Positions 17,353-27,378 are shown, counted from the stretch's first letter. The stretch: 64,000 bases of DNA from Dyadobacter crusticola DSM 16708 (GCF_000701505.1 NZ_JNJB01000007.1:85302-149301); one strand, 5' to 3'. Translations and numbers: made by a program. The notes: a model not told the origin generated them from the letters alone.

Positions 17353-18720
17353 ATGAACGTCAATTTTAAGGCGCCCTCGCGGCGGCTGTTACACTATGCT
17401 TTTGCCTTTTGCCTGATGATTTCCGCTGCAAATGCACAGGATGCGACCTTGCAGCAGTACATTGACCAGGCGTTGAAAAACAACCAGGGAGTAAGGCAGC
17501 AGGGCTTCTTACTGGAACAAAATCTCTATGCATTGAAGGAGGCTAAGACGCTTTTCCTGCCGGAAGTAAATCTGAATGCTTCCTACCTGGATTCGCGCGG
17601 CGGCCGCAAGATCAGTATCCCGATCGGCGACTTGCTGAACCCCGTCTACAATTCTCTGAACCAACTTACAAATACCTCGGCTTTCCCGCAGGTGGAGAAT
17701 GTAAGCCAAACTTTCAATCCTAACAATTATTACGATGCCCGTTTCAGGACCTCGCTGCCTATTTACAATGCCGAAATCATTTATAGTTCGCGTATCAGAA
17801 AGGAGCGGATCAACTTGCAGCAGGCTGAACTGGATGTTTACAAAAGAGAGTTGGTGAAAGAAGTTAAGCTGGCTTACTACGCTTGTTTACAAGCAAATGA
17901 GTCGGTTTCTATCATTCAGAACGCTGTTTCGTTGGCCAGGGATAATCTGCGCTTTAATCAGGCTTTGGTGAAGAATGACAAAGCGATCAGGACAGTGGTA
18001 AGCCGGTCTGAAAACGAGCTGATCGGCCTGGAAGCGAGGCTGGAAGATGCCAAAAACCAGTCTGTGAATGCGGTTGCCTATTTCAACTTCCTGCTGAACA
18101 ACCCGCTGGACAGTCCGGTCAATTTGTCAAAGCCGGAAGAGAGTAGCCTCGTGGCGGATATGCCTGCGGGCGGAAAGCGGGAAGAGCTGGTCAAGCTGGA
18201 ATCTCTTTCCAAAATCAATGCGCTGTCTGTTCAGCTTGCAAAGTCGGCCGCATTGCCAAAACTGTCGACGTTTATCGACCTGGGTTCGCAAGGTGACTTC
18301 CTGCGTTTCAACAATGATACCCGCTATTATCTGTTTGGCGTCACGCTCGACTGGCGCGTTTTTGCGGCCAACCGGGTGCAATACCGAACCAGGCAGGCAG
18401 AAATGGAGGTGAAAGCAGCGGGTGCGCAGCTTGATCAGGCGGAGCAGCAACTGTTGTTACAAACACAAACTGCGACCAACCGGCTTCGCTCTGCATTGCA
18501 GATTTATCAGGCTTCGAAGAGCCAAACCGCATTATCTCAGCAGTACTACAATGATCAGCAAAAGCTGTATCGGGAGGGGCAGCTTCTGTATATCGAGCTG
18601 CTCGACGCACAGAACAGGCTGGTCAGCGATCAGATGCAGCAGAGCATTTCTTATCTCAATGTACAAACCCGCGCCGCAGAGCTGGAACGCGCAAAGGCAA
18701 GCTATGTATTTCAAAACTAA
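17353..18720 (+). CDS. TolC-family outer-membrane efflux protein
   Basis: 455 residues. A signal peptide (LHYAFAFCLMISAANAQ) precedes two OEP repeats with long helical hairpins (for example ELVKEVKLAYYACLQANESVSII and QLDQAEQQLLLQTQTATNRL) and beta strands between them, the TolC layout. It forms the trimeric outer-membrane channel of a tripartite RND pump. It is the first gene of a three-gene operon with adaptor and pump, 6 bases before the adaptor. The palindrome upstream suggests control by the adjacent TetR. Confidence 0.92.
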   Translation: MNVNFKAPSRRLLHYAFAFCLMISAANAQDATLQQYIDQALKNNQGVRQQGFLLEQNLYALKEAKTLFLPEVNLNASYLDSRGGRKISIPIGDLLNPVYNSLNQLTNTSAFPQVENVSQTFNPNNYYDARFRTSLPIYNAEIIYSSRIRKERINLQQAELDVYKRELVKEVKLAYYACLQANESVSIIQNAVSLARDNLRFNQALVKNDKAIRTVVSRSENELIGLEARLEDAKNQSVNAVAYFNFLLNNPLDSPVNLSKPEESSLVADMPAGGKREELVKLESLSKINALSVQLAKSAALPKLSTFIDLGSQGDFLRFNNDTRYYLFGVTLDWRVFAANRVQYRTRQAEMEVKAAGAQLDQAEQQLLLQTQTATNRLRSALQIYQASKSQTALSQQYYNDQQKLYREGQLLYIELLDAQNRLVSDQMQQSISYLNVQTRAAELERAKASYVFQN

Positions 18721-18726
18721 AATGTC

Positions 18727-19770
18727 ATGAAAACAACTACTCAGGTTACACTACCGACTTTACTATTTGCTTCGCTGCTTTTGCTGGCAGGATGCAGGGA
18801 AGAGAAAAAGCAGGAACAAACCGACAATACCATTCCTGTAAAGATCGTCAGTCCGGCTTCTCTGAGCCAGGCGCAGGCTGTTGAAACATCGGGATTGCTT
18901 GCTTCGGACAGTGAGGCGCGGCTGTCGTTCAAAGTGAGTGGCATTATCAGTTCTATTTCGGTCAAAGAGGGCGACAGGGTCCGCAAAGGGCAGGTACTTG
19001 CGACTTTAAACACCACCGAGATCCAGGCGCAGGTAAACCAGGCCGAAGAGAACTTCCTGAAAGCGAAACGGGATGCGCAACGCGTACAGAACCTCTACCG
19101 CGACAGTGTAAATACCAAAGAACAGCTGGAAAACAGCCAGACCGCATTGATTCTCTCAGAAAAGCAGCTCGACATCGCAAGGTTCAACTTGTCGCAAACC
19201 CGCATTGTATCGAATGCAGACGGCGTCGTGATCCGCAAGCTGCAAAATGCAGGCGAGCAGGTGCAGGGCGGTACTCCTGTTTTGTACATCAGCAGTACTG
19301 CAAATAAAGACTGGGTAGTCAAATGCGGACTGACGGATAAAGACTGGGCGCGGCTCAAAGGTGGAGAAAAAGCAGAGGTCACATTTGATGCTTACAAGCA
19401 GACTTTCAGCGGCAGAGTCAGTGCCATGGGGCAGGGGAGTGAGGCGGGATCGGGTTTGTATCAGGTTGAAATAAAACTCGATAAGTCCGTATTGAAGCTT
19501 GCAAACGGTCTTTTTGCCAAGGTAAGTATTTACCCGAACGAAAAAACGGATATGATCTCACTGCCGGTGGACGCATTGATCGAAGGGGAAAGTGACAGTG
19601 CATTCGTGTTTGTGGCGGAACGCGATAAAGCCGCCAGAAAGCAGGTGAAAATCGCCTATCTGGAAGGTAACAAAGCCTACATTGTGTCTGGGATCGAAGC
19701 AGGGGCCAAGGTGATCAGGGAAGGCTCAGCTTACCTCACCGACGGATCAGCAATTAAGATTATTCAGTAA
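18727..19770 (+). CDS. RND efflux periplasmic adaptor, lipoprotein
   Basis: 347 residues. Lipobox LLLAGCRE (Cys22) indicates a lipid-anchored adaptor. A biotinyl-lipoyl-like half (SGIISSISVKEGDRVRKGQV) is followed by a helical hairpin (about 95-150), the second lipoyl half (TRIVSNADGVVIRKLQNAGE), a beta-barrel domain and a membrane-proximal domain. This is the membrane-fusion protein order of the AcrA/MexA type. It bridges the pump in the inner membrane and the TolC-like channel. It is 18 bases from the pump gene and in one operon with it. Confidence 0.94.
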   Translation: MKTTTQVTLPTLLFASLLLLAGCREEKKQEQTDNTIPVKIVSPASLSQAQAVETSGLLASDSEARLSFKVSGIISSISVKEGDRVRKGQVLATLNTTEIQAQVNQAEENFLKAKRDAQRVQNLYRDSVNTKEQLENSQTALILSEKQLDIARFNLSQTRIVSNADGVVIRKLQNAGEQVQGGTPVLYISSTANKDWVVKCGLTDKDWARLKGGEKAEVTFDAYKQTFSGRVSAMGQGSEAGSGLYQVEIKLDKSVLKLANGLFAKVSIYPNEKTDMISLPVDALIEGESDSAFVFVAERDKAARKQVKIAYLEGNKAYIVSGIEAGAKVIREGSAYLTDGSAIKIIQ

Positions 19771-19788
19771 ACAACAACAGACGAAATC

Positions 19789-22700
19789 ATGAAATTACCT
19801 GAATTTGCTGTTAAAAATTACCAGTTTACGCTGGTGGTTTTCCTGGCCGTGATGGCGCTTGGTATCTACTCTCTGCTTACAATGCCGAGAAGCGAAGATC
19901 CTGACATTCACCCGCCGCAGTTTACCGTAGTGGTCATTTATCCAGGTGCCAGCCCCAAGGATATGGAGCAGCTTGTAGTAGATCCGATGGAGAAAAAGAT
20001 CAACGAGCTGGACAATATGAAGCACGTGATCACCGACATTCAGGATGGTTTGGCAGTGATGCAGATCCAGTACAAGTACAGCTCTGATCCGGAAGACAAG
20101 TACCAGGAGATTGTGCGCGAGATCAACAGCATTCGCGGCCAGCTGCCTGCAGACATCGCGGACATTCGCATTAACAAACAAATCCCTTCCGATGTAAGTA
20201 TTTATCAGTACGCCCTCGTAAGTGAGAACGCGACCTATGTGCAGCTGAAAAAGTATTCGAAGGAATTCAAAGAGCAGCTGGAAAAAATCAAGAGCCTCAA
20301 AAGGGTAGACTACCAGGGTGTGCCCGAGCCTCAGGTGAAGGTAAGCCTAAACTTGCAGAAGATCGCCCAACAACAGCTTACCCAAAATCAGGTCATCGCC
20401 GCCTTGCAAAGCGAAAATGTGAATGTGCCCGGCGGGAGTATCAGCATGGGTACCAAAAAGCTGAACATCAAAACGAGCGGTAACTACCGGACGTTAGACG
20501 AGATTGCTAACACGGTTGTGTCCACGGCCAATGGAAAAATTGTTTACCTGAAAGACGTAGCGGAAGTGAGGATGGGGTATGAAGACGAGACACACCTCGC
20601 CAGACTCAACGGCTTTCGCTGCGCGTTTGTCAACGTAAGCCAGAAGGAAGGAGAGAACATCATCGCGGTACAGGACCAGGTGACGCCCGTTGTGGAGAAG
20701 TTTAAGGCTAAATTGCCAGCCAATATCGAGCTGGTGAAAGTGTTTGACCAGGCAAAAAGCGTAGATACCCGGCTCTCGCATTTTGCCCGTGATTTTGGCA
20801 TTGCGATCCTCCTCGTGCTTCTCACGTTGCTGCCGCTGGGTACGCGGGCTTCGGTGGTAGTGATGATTTCCATTCCGCTGTCACTCGCAATCGGGCTGAC
20901 GCTGATGAACCTGTTTGGCTACAACATCAATCAGCTGAGCATTGTAGGTATGATCGTGGCGCTGGGTATCCTGGTCGACGACAGCATTGTGGTGGTTGAG
21001 AACATAGAAAGGTACCTGAGAATGGGTTACAATCGCGTTGAAGCATCCATCAAAGCTTCTTCGCAGATCGGGCTGGCGGTTGTGGGTTGTACGATCCTGC
21101 TGATATTCGCATTTTTGCCGCTCGTTTTTCTGCCCGAAGGTGCGGGCGATTTTATCCGCAGTTTACCGCTTTCGGTAATTACCACGGTATTTGCATCCAT
21201 GATCGTTTCGCTGACGATCGTTCCTTTCTTGTCAAGCGTGATCTTAAAACCGCACGCAAATGAGGAAGGTAACTTTCTGTTGAGAGGAATGAAGCGGCTG
21301 ATCCACGGTACTTACGGCAGTATTCTGGACAAAGCTTTGAAGCGGCCGGCCCTCACGCTGGTGCTCGCTGCATTGATTTTTGCCGGTTCGCTTGCATTGA
21401 TCCCGCTCATCGGTAACTCGCTTTTCCCCAAATCTGAAAAGCCGATGTTCCTGGTCAATATAGAAATGCCGCAGGGTACGAACATCAGAAAAACAAACCA
21501 GGTAGCCCGCTATGTAGAAGGGATCCTGAAAAAAGAGCCGCTGATTACCTCATTTGCGACCAATGTAGGGAAAGGTAACCCCAGGGTTTATTACAATGTG
21601 GTCCAGCACAATGAAAGCGAGAACTTTGCGGAAATTTTTGTGCAGGTGGAAGGTTTGGAAACCAGGGAGAAAGTTGAGGTCATTGAGCGCCTTCGCAAAA
21701 AGCTTGAAGGATATCCCGGGGCGGAAATCAAGGTAAAGGATTTCGAGCAGGGCCCGCTGATCGAGGCGCCGCTAGCCTACCGGATCTATGGTGAAAACCT
21801 GCCGGATCTTCGTAAAACAGCATTTCGCGTAGCTGATCTGCTTGCCAAAACCGAAGGTACCATCTACGTCAACAACCCGCTCCTGGTGCAGCCTACCGAC
21901 CTGCGCATCAACATCAACAAGCAAAAAGCAGGAACACTAGGCATTTCATCTGCAGAGATTGACCGTACAATCAGGCTTGGTGCAGCCGGACTGAATGTGG
22001 CGACTTACCGGGAAGACGCGGGCAAGGCGGATAACTATGATGTGAATGTATCTGTGTCGCGGAACGGGGCGGTGCAGGATTACAGTGTTTTTGACAAACT
22101 ATATGTAACCTCAGCCTCGGGCGCCAGCGTCCCATTGAAGAATGTAGTGAACGTGGAATTCGAGAGCTCGCCAAACCAGATCCGGCATTATGACAAAGAT
22201 CGCTACGTCACTGTTTCGGCATTCGTGAAGCCGGGCTACAATGTTCAGCGACTGGATGAAGAGATTACTTCGAAGCTTAATAAGTTCAGGTTTGAGGATG
22301 GACAAAGCTTTACCGTGGCCGGTGAAAAGGAGAGCCAGCAGGAAAGCTTTGGCGGCTTGGGACTGATTATCCTGGTGACTGTTTTCGGCTTCCTTGGTGT
22401 GCTGATCCTTGAATTCAAAACATTCAAAAGCATTCTGATTGTGCTTTCTGTGATTCCGCTCGGGATCGTGGGCGGCCTGGCAATGCTCTTTTTAACCGGC
22501 GAAACACTTTCGTTCACGGCGACGATCGGCTTTATCGCGTTGGTAGGTATTGAGGTTAAAAATTCGCTGCTCGTAGTGGATTTCACCAATCAGCTGCGTG
22601 AGCAAGGAAAGAGTATTGAGGAGGCGATTATCGAAGCAGGCGAAATCCGCTTTGTGCCTATTCTGCTCACATCGCTGACTGCAATCGGCGGACTGCTGCC

Positions 22701-22872
22701 GCTGGTCATCGAGTACAGCGCGCTCTACTCGCCACTTGCCCTGGTATTGATCGGCGGATTGATCAGCTCTACATTGTTGTCAAGACTGGTTACTCCTGTC
22801 ATGTACAAGCTGCTTCCTCCGGCCATTGAGGTAAAAAAGGAATTGCACGAAGAGCCTGAGCTGGTGTATTAG
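19789..22872 (+). CDS. RND-family efflux pump, inner-membrane subunit
   Basis: 1027 residues, normal for AcrB-type pumps. It has twelve predicted helices in two blocks, each preceded by a large periplasmic loop; TM1 is FTLVVFLAVMALGIYSLL. TM4 carries the proton-relay pair VDDSIVVVEN (Asp397, Asp398), and the second-half motif IALVGIEVKNSLLVV matches TM10. The porter-domain start MPRSEDPDIHPPQFTVVV is typical of drug-exporting members rather than heavy-metal pumps. The substrate range is unknown. It is the last gene of the TetR-linked operon and is followed by a strong hairpin. Confidence 0.95.
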   Translation: MKLPEFAVKNYQFTLVVFLAVMALGIYSLLTMPRSEDPDIHPPQFTVVVIYPGASPKDMEQLVVDPMEKKINELDNMKHVITDIQDGLAVMQIQYKYSSDPEDKYQEIVREINSIRGQLPADIADIRINKQIPSDVSIYQYALVSENATYVQLKKYSKEFKEQLEKIKSLKRVDYQGVPEPQVKVSLNLQKIAQQQLTQNQVIAALQSENVNVPGGSISMGTKKLNIKTSGNYRTLDEIANTVVSTANGKIVYLKDVAEVRMGYEDETHLARLNGFRCAFVNVSQKEGENIIAVQDQVTPVVEKFKAKLPANIELVKVFDQAKSVDTRLSHFARDFGIAILLVLLTLLPLGTRASVVVMISIPLSLAIGLTLMNLFGYNINQLSIVGMIVALGILVDDSIVVVENIERYLRMGYNRVEASIKASSQIGLAVVGCTILLIFAFLPLVFLPEGAGDFIRSLPLSVITTVFASMIVSLTIVPFLSSVILKPHANEEGNFLLRGMKRLIHGTYGSILDKALKRPALTLVLAALIFAGSLALIPLIGNSLFPKSEKPMFLVNIEMPQGTNIRKTNQVARYVEGILKKEPLITSFATNVGKGNPRVYYNVVQHNESENFAEIFVQVEGLETREKVEVIERLRKKLEGYPGAEIKVKDFEQGPLIEAPLAYRIYGENLPDLRKTAFRVADLLAKTEGTIYVNNPLLVQPTDLRININKQKAGTLGISSAEIDRTIRLGAAGLNVATYREDAGKADNYDVNVSVSRNGAVQDYSVFDKLYVTSASGASVPLKNVVNVEFESSPNQIRHYDKDRYVTVSAFVKPGYNVQRLDEEITSKLNKFRFEDGQSFTVAGEKESQQESFGGLGLIILVTVFGFLGVLILEFKTFKSILIVLSVIPLGIVGGLAMLFLTGETLSFTATIGFIALVGIEVKNSLLVVDFTNQLREQGKSIEEAIIEAGEIRFVPILLTSLTAIGGLLPLVIEYSALYSPLALVLIGGLISSTLLSRLVTPVMYKLLPPAIEVKKELHEEPELVY

Positions 22873-22879
22873 AAAAAGA

Positions 22880-22921
22880 AAAGCGGTTGCCTCGGTTATG
22901 AGAAACCAGGGCAACCGCTTT
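22880..22921. terminator. Terminator hairpin between convergent genes
   Basis: AAAGCGGTTGCC (22880-22891) and GGCAACCGCTTT (22910-22921) form a perfect 12-base stem with an 18-base loop. It sits between the RND gene stop and the stop of the small minus-strand gene, so it can serve both. The T-tract is short on each side. Confidence 0.75.
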
Positions 22922-22924
22922 GAA

Positions 22925-23254
22925 TTAAAACTGGACCATGCTTTGCAGTAAAACAGGTCGTTTGAATGAAACGGCTTCGCTGATAGGTGAGGGTATTTCC
23001 GCAGACTTATCGCAATGCAATGCAACTGGTTTAATCACCAGCTTCTGGTTCATCTGGTCATAGCACCATTGCGAGTCCGTTCCGCTTTGGGAGTTGGGGG
23101 TAAGTCCGGGCGCAGTTTCCGATGACGCTAAAACTGCCAGGCCGATGATAACCGCGCTGCTGCCCATTGCAACCGGCATCCATTTTGACCGGGCAAATGA
23201 GCGAAGGTCGCGCGCGAGGGCGGAATTAGGGAAGTTGAAGTTTTTAAATTGCAT
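22925..23254 (-). CDS. Small membrane protein of unknown function
   Basis: The frame is open from 23317, but the Met at 23254 gives a better start (MQFKNFNFPNSALARDL), making 109 residues. A basic N-terminus is followed by one hydrophobic segment (WMPVAMGSSAVIIGLAVLASS). A polar C-terminal part with two cysteines (QWCYDQMNQ and LHCDKSAE) would be exported and could form a disulfide. No family was recognised. It lies downstream of the LytTR regulator on the same strand, about 130 bases away, so co-transcription is possible but not certain. Confidence 0.55.
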   Translation of the reverse strand: MQFKNFNFPNSALARDLRSFARSKWMPVAMGSSAVIIGLAVLASSETAPGLTPNSQSGTDSQWCYDQMNQKLVIKPVALHCDKSAEIPSPISEAVSFKRPVLLQSMVQF

Positions 23255-23382
23255 GGCTAGATAGTTAAGTAACAGAACGGATGCAAATTGGTCTACAAAC
23301 AGCCTTAGAGGAAGCACTACTGTTTGAATTGTAGATTATTTTATCTGAACTGTTTCTATCAGCGCCTGAAACAGATTTGCTC

Positions 23383-24153
23383 TCAGCCTATTTTCGTCAG
23401 GAAAGCGCGGATGTTCTCGCGGTATCCTCTCGTCCATTTCACCTTGTCGCCAGTAGACAGGTGAATGATGTACTCGCCATTAAAGTAAGTTTCCAGCTCG
23501 GAGATATAGTTCATATTAACAATATTGGAGCGGCCAACGCGGATCATTACATCGGGATCAAGGCGGTTTTCTAAACTGCTGAGGCTTTCGTAAATGGTGT
23601 AGGTTTTCGTTGCTGTGTATACCGAAATATAATTTCCGTCGGCCGAAAAGTGGCTTATATCTGCTGTTTTGACCAGGTACATTTTTCCGGCTTCCTTTAC
23701 CAGAATCCTTTGCAGGTAGTTTTCCGGCCGTTCGCGCTGTTCTTTCAGGAGGCTGCTGACGAGCTCTTCAATGCGCGGCTGCGATTTGAGGCTCAACCAC
23801 TCTTTCGCCCGCCCGAGTGACTGATGAAACCTGATCTCGTCAAACGGTTTCAGCAGGTAATCGATCGCATTAACTTCAAAGGCGCGCAGCGCATATTGAT
23901 CATACGCGGTTGTAAAAACAATGCAGGGCTGGTAATGCGGCCAAACCTCCTTTAAAACCTGAAATCCGTCCAGCTCGGGCATTTGGATATCAAGAAAAAC
24001 GAGTTCAGGTCGGTACTGAAGTATTTTAACTACTGCCTCCGACCCGCTTCCGGCTTCTCCGGCGACCTGAATGTGAGGATCGTTTTTCAGGAACGTGCGT
24101 ATCACGTCTCTTGCAAGAATTTCGTCATCAACGATCAGACTGGAATGTTTCAT
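23383..24153 (-). CDS. LytTR-family response regulator
   Basis: 256 residues. The N-terminal receiver domain has the acidic pair Asp9/Asp10, the phosphorylated Asp55 in LVFLDIQMPELDG, the switch Thr81/Thr82 region and Lys102 in YLLKPFD. The C-terminal LytTR DNA-binding domain (about 150-255) shows TYTIYESLSSLENRL and MIRVGRSNIVNMNYISELE. It is the output partner of the LytS-like kinase, whose gene overlaps its start by 26 bases. Such pairs commonly control envelope or efflux functions in Bacteroidota; the targets are unknown. Confidence 0.94.
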   Translation of the reverse strand: MKHSSLIVDDEILARDVIRTFLKNDPHIQVAGEAGSGSEAVVKILQYRPELVFLDIQMPELDGFQVLKEVWPHYQPCIVFTTAYDQYALRAFEVNAIDYLLKPFDEIRFHQSLGRAKEWLSLKSQPRIEELVSSLLKEQRERPENYLQRILVKEAGKMYLVKTADISHFSADGNYISVYTATKTYTIYESLSSLENRLDPDVMIRVGRSNIVNMNYISELETYFNGEYIIHLSTGDKVKWTRGYRENIRAFLTKIG

Positions 24154-25330
24154 GGCTACTGATTAGTTTGGTTTTTGCCTGACCTTCAAAAAATAAGGTC
24201 ACTATGGTGCCCCCGTTTGGCGGCTGCTCGAAAGTCAGCCTGGCTTTCTCTCCATAAGCCTGCTTTAACCTTGATGTGGTATTTTTAAGTCCAAGGCCCA
24301 TTCCCTCTGAATCTTTTTGATGCCGGGCCCCATTGTCTTCCACCTTGATTTCCAGCCCGCTGTTGCTTACCGTGGCTGTAATGCGGATCAATGCATTGGT
24401 CGTAAGATCAGAGATGCCGTGCGTAATGCAGTTTTCAACAAGAGGTTGCAATATCAGCTGAGGAACCGGGTATAGTTCAGATGCAGGATCAATCTCGTAC
24501 TCCACTTTCAGCCTGTCCTGAAACCTGACTTGCTGTATGCTCAGGTATTGACGTGTGAGTTTAAGTTCTTCCTGCAATGGAATAAAATCAGCCTTTTGAT
24601 TAATCAGAACGGCGCGCAGGAGGTCACTTAAAGTGGTGATCATCACTGTTGCCTTGCGGATATCGTTCTTGATCATCAGGCTGATCACGGCGTGGAGGGT
24701 ATTGAAGAGAAAATGCGGGTTTAGCTGCATTTTCAGCGATTGAAGTTGTGCATTGGCCAGTTGACTGCGCAGCTGTTCGTTACTGAGCTCTGTGTCAAAA
24801 TGTTGCTGTTTCAAAGCCTGGTACCGGTAAATGTAAGATACCTTGTTAAAACCCACCACCAGCAAAAGGTACTGCGCAAAACTCCCGGCAAAACCGAAGT
24901 AGAAGGAAAACCAGTATTTTTCCACCGCTACTGACTTGCCTACTGCCCAGAACATCAGCGGATTGGTTACAAAGTAATGGAACAGGTTGACGGACACATT
25001 CAGAATGCCGACAATCAGAAGGTGGATTAAAATAGCTTTCATCACCGAACCTTCCTGTCCCTTGAAGGCAATTGGCACTTTCAGCGAGGCCCAGAGTACC
25101 AGAGGTGTGGTCGACCACCAGAAGAGTCCGTCCAGCAGCCAGATGAAGAGCTCGCTCGGCTGCATGATAAATCCTTCGCGAATGCGCCAGAGCATTGTCA
25201 ACTGCCAGAGGGTGATCAATGCAAAAATCCCCCAGTAGCAGAAAGAATACCACCAGAACTCTTTTTCAGAGAGCGGCAACTTAGATTGGTCGAGCAGTTT
25301 TCTCAGGAAAGTAGTTTGCTTTTCAGGCAC
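24128..25330 (-). CDS. LytS-like sensor histidine kinase
   Basis: 400 residues. Four membrane helices occupy the N-terminal half (for example WYSFCYWGIFALITLWQL and AILIHLLIVGILNVSVNLF). A short coiled coil follows, then the His_kinase domain with the phospho-acceptor in LNPHFLFNTLH. The ATPase domain has LVENCITHGI (N box), VEDNGA (G1) and GMGLGLKNT (G2). This is the LytS/YehU kinase type. It is the first gene of the pair and overlaps the regulator gene by 26 bases, a strong sign of coupling. With only short loops outside, it may sense through its membrane domain. Confidence 0.93.
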   Translation of the reverse strand: MPEKQTTFLRKLLDQSKLPLSEKEFWWYSFCYWGIFALITLWQLTMLWRIREGFIMQPSELFIWLLDGLFWWSTTPLVLWASLKVPIAFKGQEGSVMKAILIHLLIVGILNVSVNLFHYFVTNPLMFWAVGKSVAVEKYWFSFYFGFAGSFAQYLLLVVGFNKVSYIYRYQALKQQHFDTELSNEQLRSQLANAQLQSLKMQLNPHFLFNTLHAVISLMIKNDIRKATVMITTLSDLLRAVLINQKADFIPLQEELKLTRQYLSIQQVRFQDRLKVEYEIDPASELYPVPQLILQPLVENCITHGISDLTTNALIRITATVSNSGLEIKVEDNGARHQKDSEGMGLGLKNTTSRLKQAYGEKARLTFEQPPNGGTIVTLFFEGQAKTKLISSHETFQSDR

Positions 25331-25498
25331 GTTGACTATTATGAGGATGCGGGTTACAAAATTAATTTGGCAAAATATGGTTTTAAGAGGATTTACATAA
25401 ACCGTTAGCTCACTTATCTGAATTGCGGTAAATGGGTCTGGAATGCAAAGCTTGGGTAGAGAAAGGATTTTTACTTGTTTTATGAGAAAGTAAACTCA

Positions 25499-26521
25499 AT
25501 GAAAAAAACTTCCCTGAAAGACATCGCACAGAAAGCCGGGGTTTCTACTGCGCTCGTCTCCTACGTTTTGAATGGAAAAGAAAGAGAAACGCGTGTTGGG
25601 GAAGTGATCGCGAAGAAGATAAGGGAAATTGCAAAGGAGCTCAACTATCAGCCTAATCACCTGGCCAAAAGCCTGCGGAGCGGCAAAACATATACAATAG
25701 GTCTGGTTATCGCCGACATCTCCAATCCATTCTTTGCCAATATTGCCCGGGTTGTGGAGGATGAGGCCAAGCGGAACGGCTATACGGTAATCATCGGCAG
25801 CTGTGATGAAAATGCGGATAAGTCGTGGGATTTGCTGAATGTACTGATCAACCGGCAGGTTGACGGAGTCATCTTAGTTTCCTGCGAAGGCTCGGAAAAT
25901 CAGGTGCGCTATCTGAAAGAAAGAAAAATCGCATTTGTGCTCCTCGACCGGCATTTTCCCGAAATACAGACAGATTTCGTCGCGACAAACAATTACAAAG
26001 CTTCCTATGATGCAGGCGTTCACCTGATCGAAGGTGGGTATACCCGTGTCGGCATGATTGCCTATAATTCCAGAATGTACCACATGGAAGAGCGTGTGCG
26101 TGGCTACAAGCATGCATTGGCGGACAATCAGATCAGGTTTCAGGAGGAGTGGTTGAGAGAGGTGCATTTTGCGACAATGGAGAAGGAAGTTAAAATCGCA
26201 ATTGACAAAATTCTGGCGCTACCCAAACCAGTTGAAGCACTTATATTTGCTACTTACGGGCTGGCGATCAATGGACTGAGGTATATCAATGAGCTGCGTT
26301 TGAGAGTGCCGCAAGACCTTGCGATTGTAAGCTACGGACAGGCCGAGGTATTCGATCTATACTATTGTCCGATCACCTACATCCGCCAACCGCTTGAACT
26401 GCTCGGGAAAACGGCCGTTGAATTCCTGCTCGAAAAGCTTGGAGATCGGAACGTTGGAATCAAGCAAATCCTGATGGAAGCCCGGCTGATTGAAAGAGAA
26501 TCTTCAAGTGCAAAGCAGTAA
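25499..26521 (+). CDS. LacI-family transcriptional regulator
   Basis: 340 residues from the ATG at 25499. An earlier in-frame ATG at 25475 would add eight residues that do not fit the family. The N-terminal HTH is typical: SLKDIAQKAGVSTALVSYVLNGK, followed by the hinge NYQPNHLAKSLRSGKT. The periplasmic-binding-protein-like sensor domain follows (IGLVIADISNPFFANIARVVE). TTG at 25452-25454 and TACTTG at 25472-25477 could be its promoter, which would also exclude the earlier start. LacI members bind sugars or sugar acids. The neighbouring KDPG aldolase gene, 74 bases downstream, suggests a role in sugar-acid catabolism. Confidence 0.92.
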   Translation: MKKTSLKDIAQKAGVSTALVSYVLNGKERETRVGEVIAKKIREIAKELNYQPNHLAKSLRSGKTYTIGLVIADISNPFFANIARVVEDEAKRNGYTVIIGSCDENADKSWDLLNVLINRQVDGVILVSCEGSENQVRYLKERKIAFVLLDRHFPEIQTDFVATNNYKASYDAGVHLIEGGYTRVGMIAYNSRMYHMEERVRGYKHALADNQIRFQEEWLREVHFATMEKEVKIAIDKILALPKPVEALIFATYGLAINGLRYINELRLRVPQDLAIVSYGQAEVFDLYYCPITYIRQPLELLGKTAVEFLLEKLGDRNVGIKQILMEARLIERESSSAKQ

Positions 26522-26595
26522 CTTCAATCTCCTGTTGTGATTCCTGAACAGCTCGACAGCTATATAACAACTCAAATACTAACAAACTCAACCAA

Positions 26596-27237
26596 ATGAA
26601 CAAAGAAAAGTTTTCCATTGCCCTATTCGAAAAAGCGCCACTGGTTGGTATTATCCGGAATGTGGCTTTTGACGATATCAAGCGGATCCTGCCAATTTAC
26701 CGGGAGGCTGGTCTAACCACGGTGGAAATCACGATGAACACGCCGGGAGCAGCGGAGATGATCAGGTATGCTGTCGAAAATGAAGCGGAAGGGCTGAATA
26801 TCGGGGCAGGTACGGTTTGCACGAAAGATGATTTGAAGAGCGCCCTGGAAGCGGGCGCGCAATTTATTGTCACGCCGGTGATCAGTAAAAAGGTAATCAA
26901 GACATGCGTAAAAAAAGAGATTCCCGTTTTCCCTGGTGCATTTACGCCTACCGAGATTTATAATGCGTGGAGCCTTGGCGCGACAATGGTGAAAATATAT
27001 CCTGCAACTTCACTCGGGCCGGAGTACATCAAAGATCTCAAAGCGCCTATGAACCAGCTCAAATTACTACCGACGGGCGGTGTTGGCCTGGAAAACATGA
27101 CCGCGTTTATGAAAGCCGGCGCAAATGGGCTGGGGATTGGTGGCCAACTTTTCGACAAAAAGCTGATCCAAGACAAAGATTGGCAAGGCTTGAAAAGCCA
27201 CTTCGAGCGATTTGTACAAAAGCTGACCGGAAACTGA
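26596..27237 (+). CDS. eda: KDPG/KHG aldolase (2-dehydro-3-deoxyphosphogluconate aldolase)
   Basis: 213 residues, the usual length for this class I aldolase. The catalytic base Glu44 lies in TTVEITMN, the Schiff-base Lys in MVKIYPA (about residue 130), and the phosphate-binding GAGTV and LLPTGGVGLENM loops are present. It cleaves 2-keto-3-deoxy-6-phosphogluconate to pyruvate and glyceraldehyde 3-phosphate, the last step of the Entner-Doudoroff and uronate pathways, in the cytoplasm. The paired 2-keto-3-deoxygluconate kinase is not in this window. The LacI gene just upstream is the likely regulator. Confidence 0.94.
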   Translation: MNKEKFSIALFEKAPLVGIIRNVAFDDIKRILPIYREAGLTTVEITMNTPGAAEMIRYAVENEAEGLNIGAGTVCTKDDLKSALEAGAQFIVTPVISKKVIKTCVKKEIPVFPGAFTPTEIYNAWSLGATMVKIYPATSLGPEYIKDLKAPMNQLKLLPTGGVGLENMTAFMKAGANGLGIGGQLFDKKLIQDKDWQGLKSHFERFVQKLTGN

Positions 27238-27297
27238 GCTGTTCAATAAGGGCGGTTTTACAGCAGGCTGAACTACTATATTAATAAGTACCATTCT

Positions 27298-27350
27298 AAA
27301 AGTATCATTATAAAAGTAATAATATACTGTAATTCACATTTGATACTTTT
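27298..27350. other. Inverted repeat between convergent eda and the toxin-antitoxin genes
   Basis: AAAAGTATCA (27298-27307) and TGATACTTTT (27341-27350) form a perfect 10-base stem with an AT-rich 33-base loop. It lies between the stop of eda (+) and the stop of the antitoxin gene (-), so it may be a weak bidirectional terminator. Confidence 0.45.
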
Positions 27351-27378
27351 GATTTGTATATACCTTTTAAATCAACAC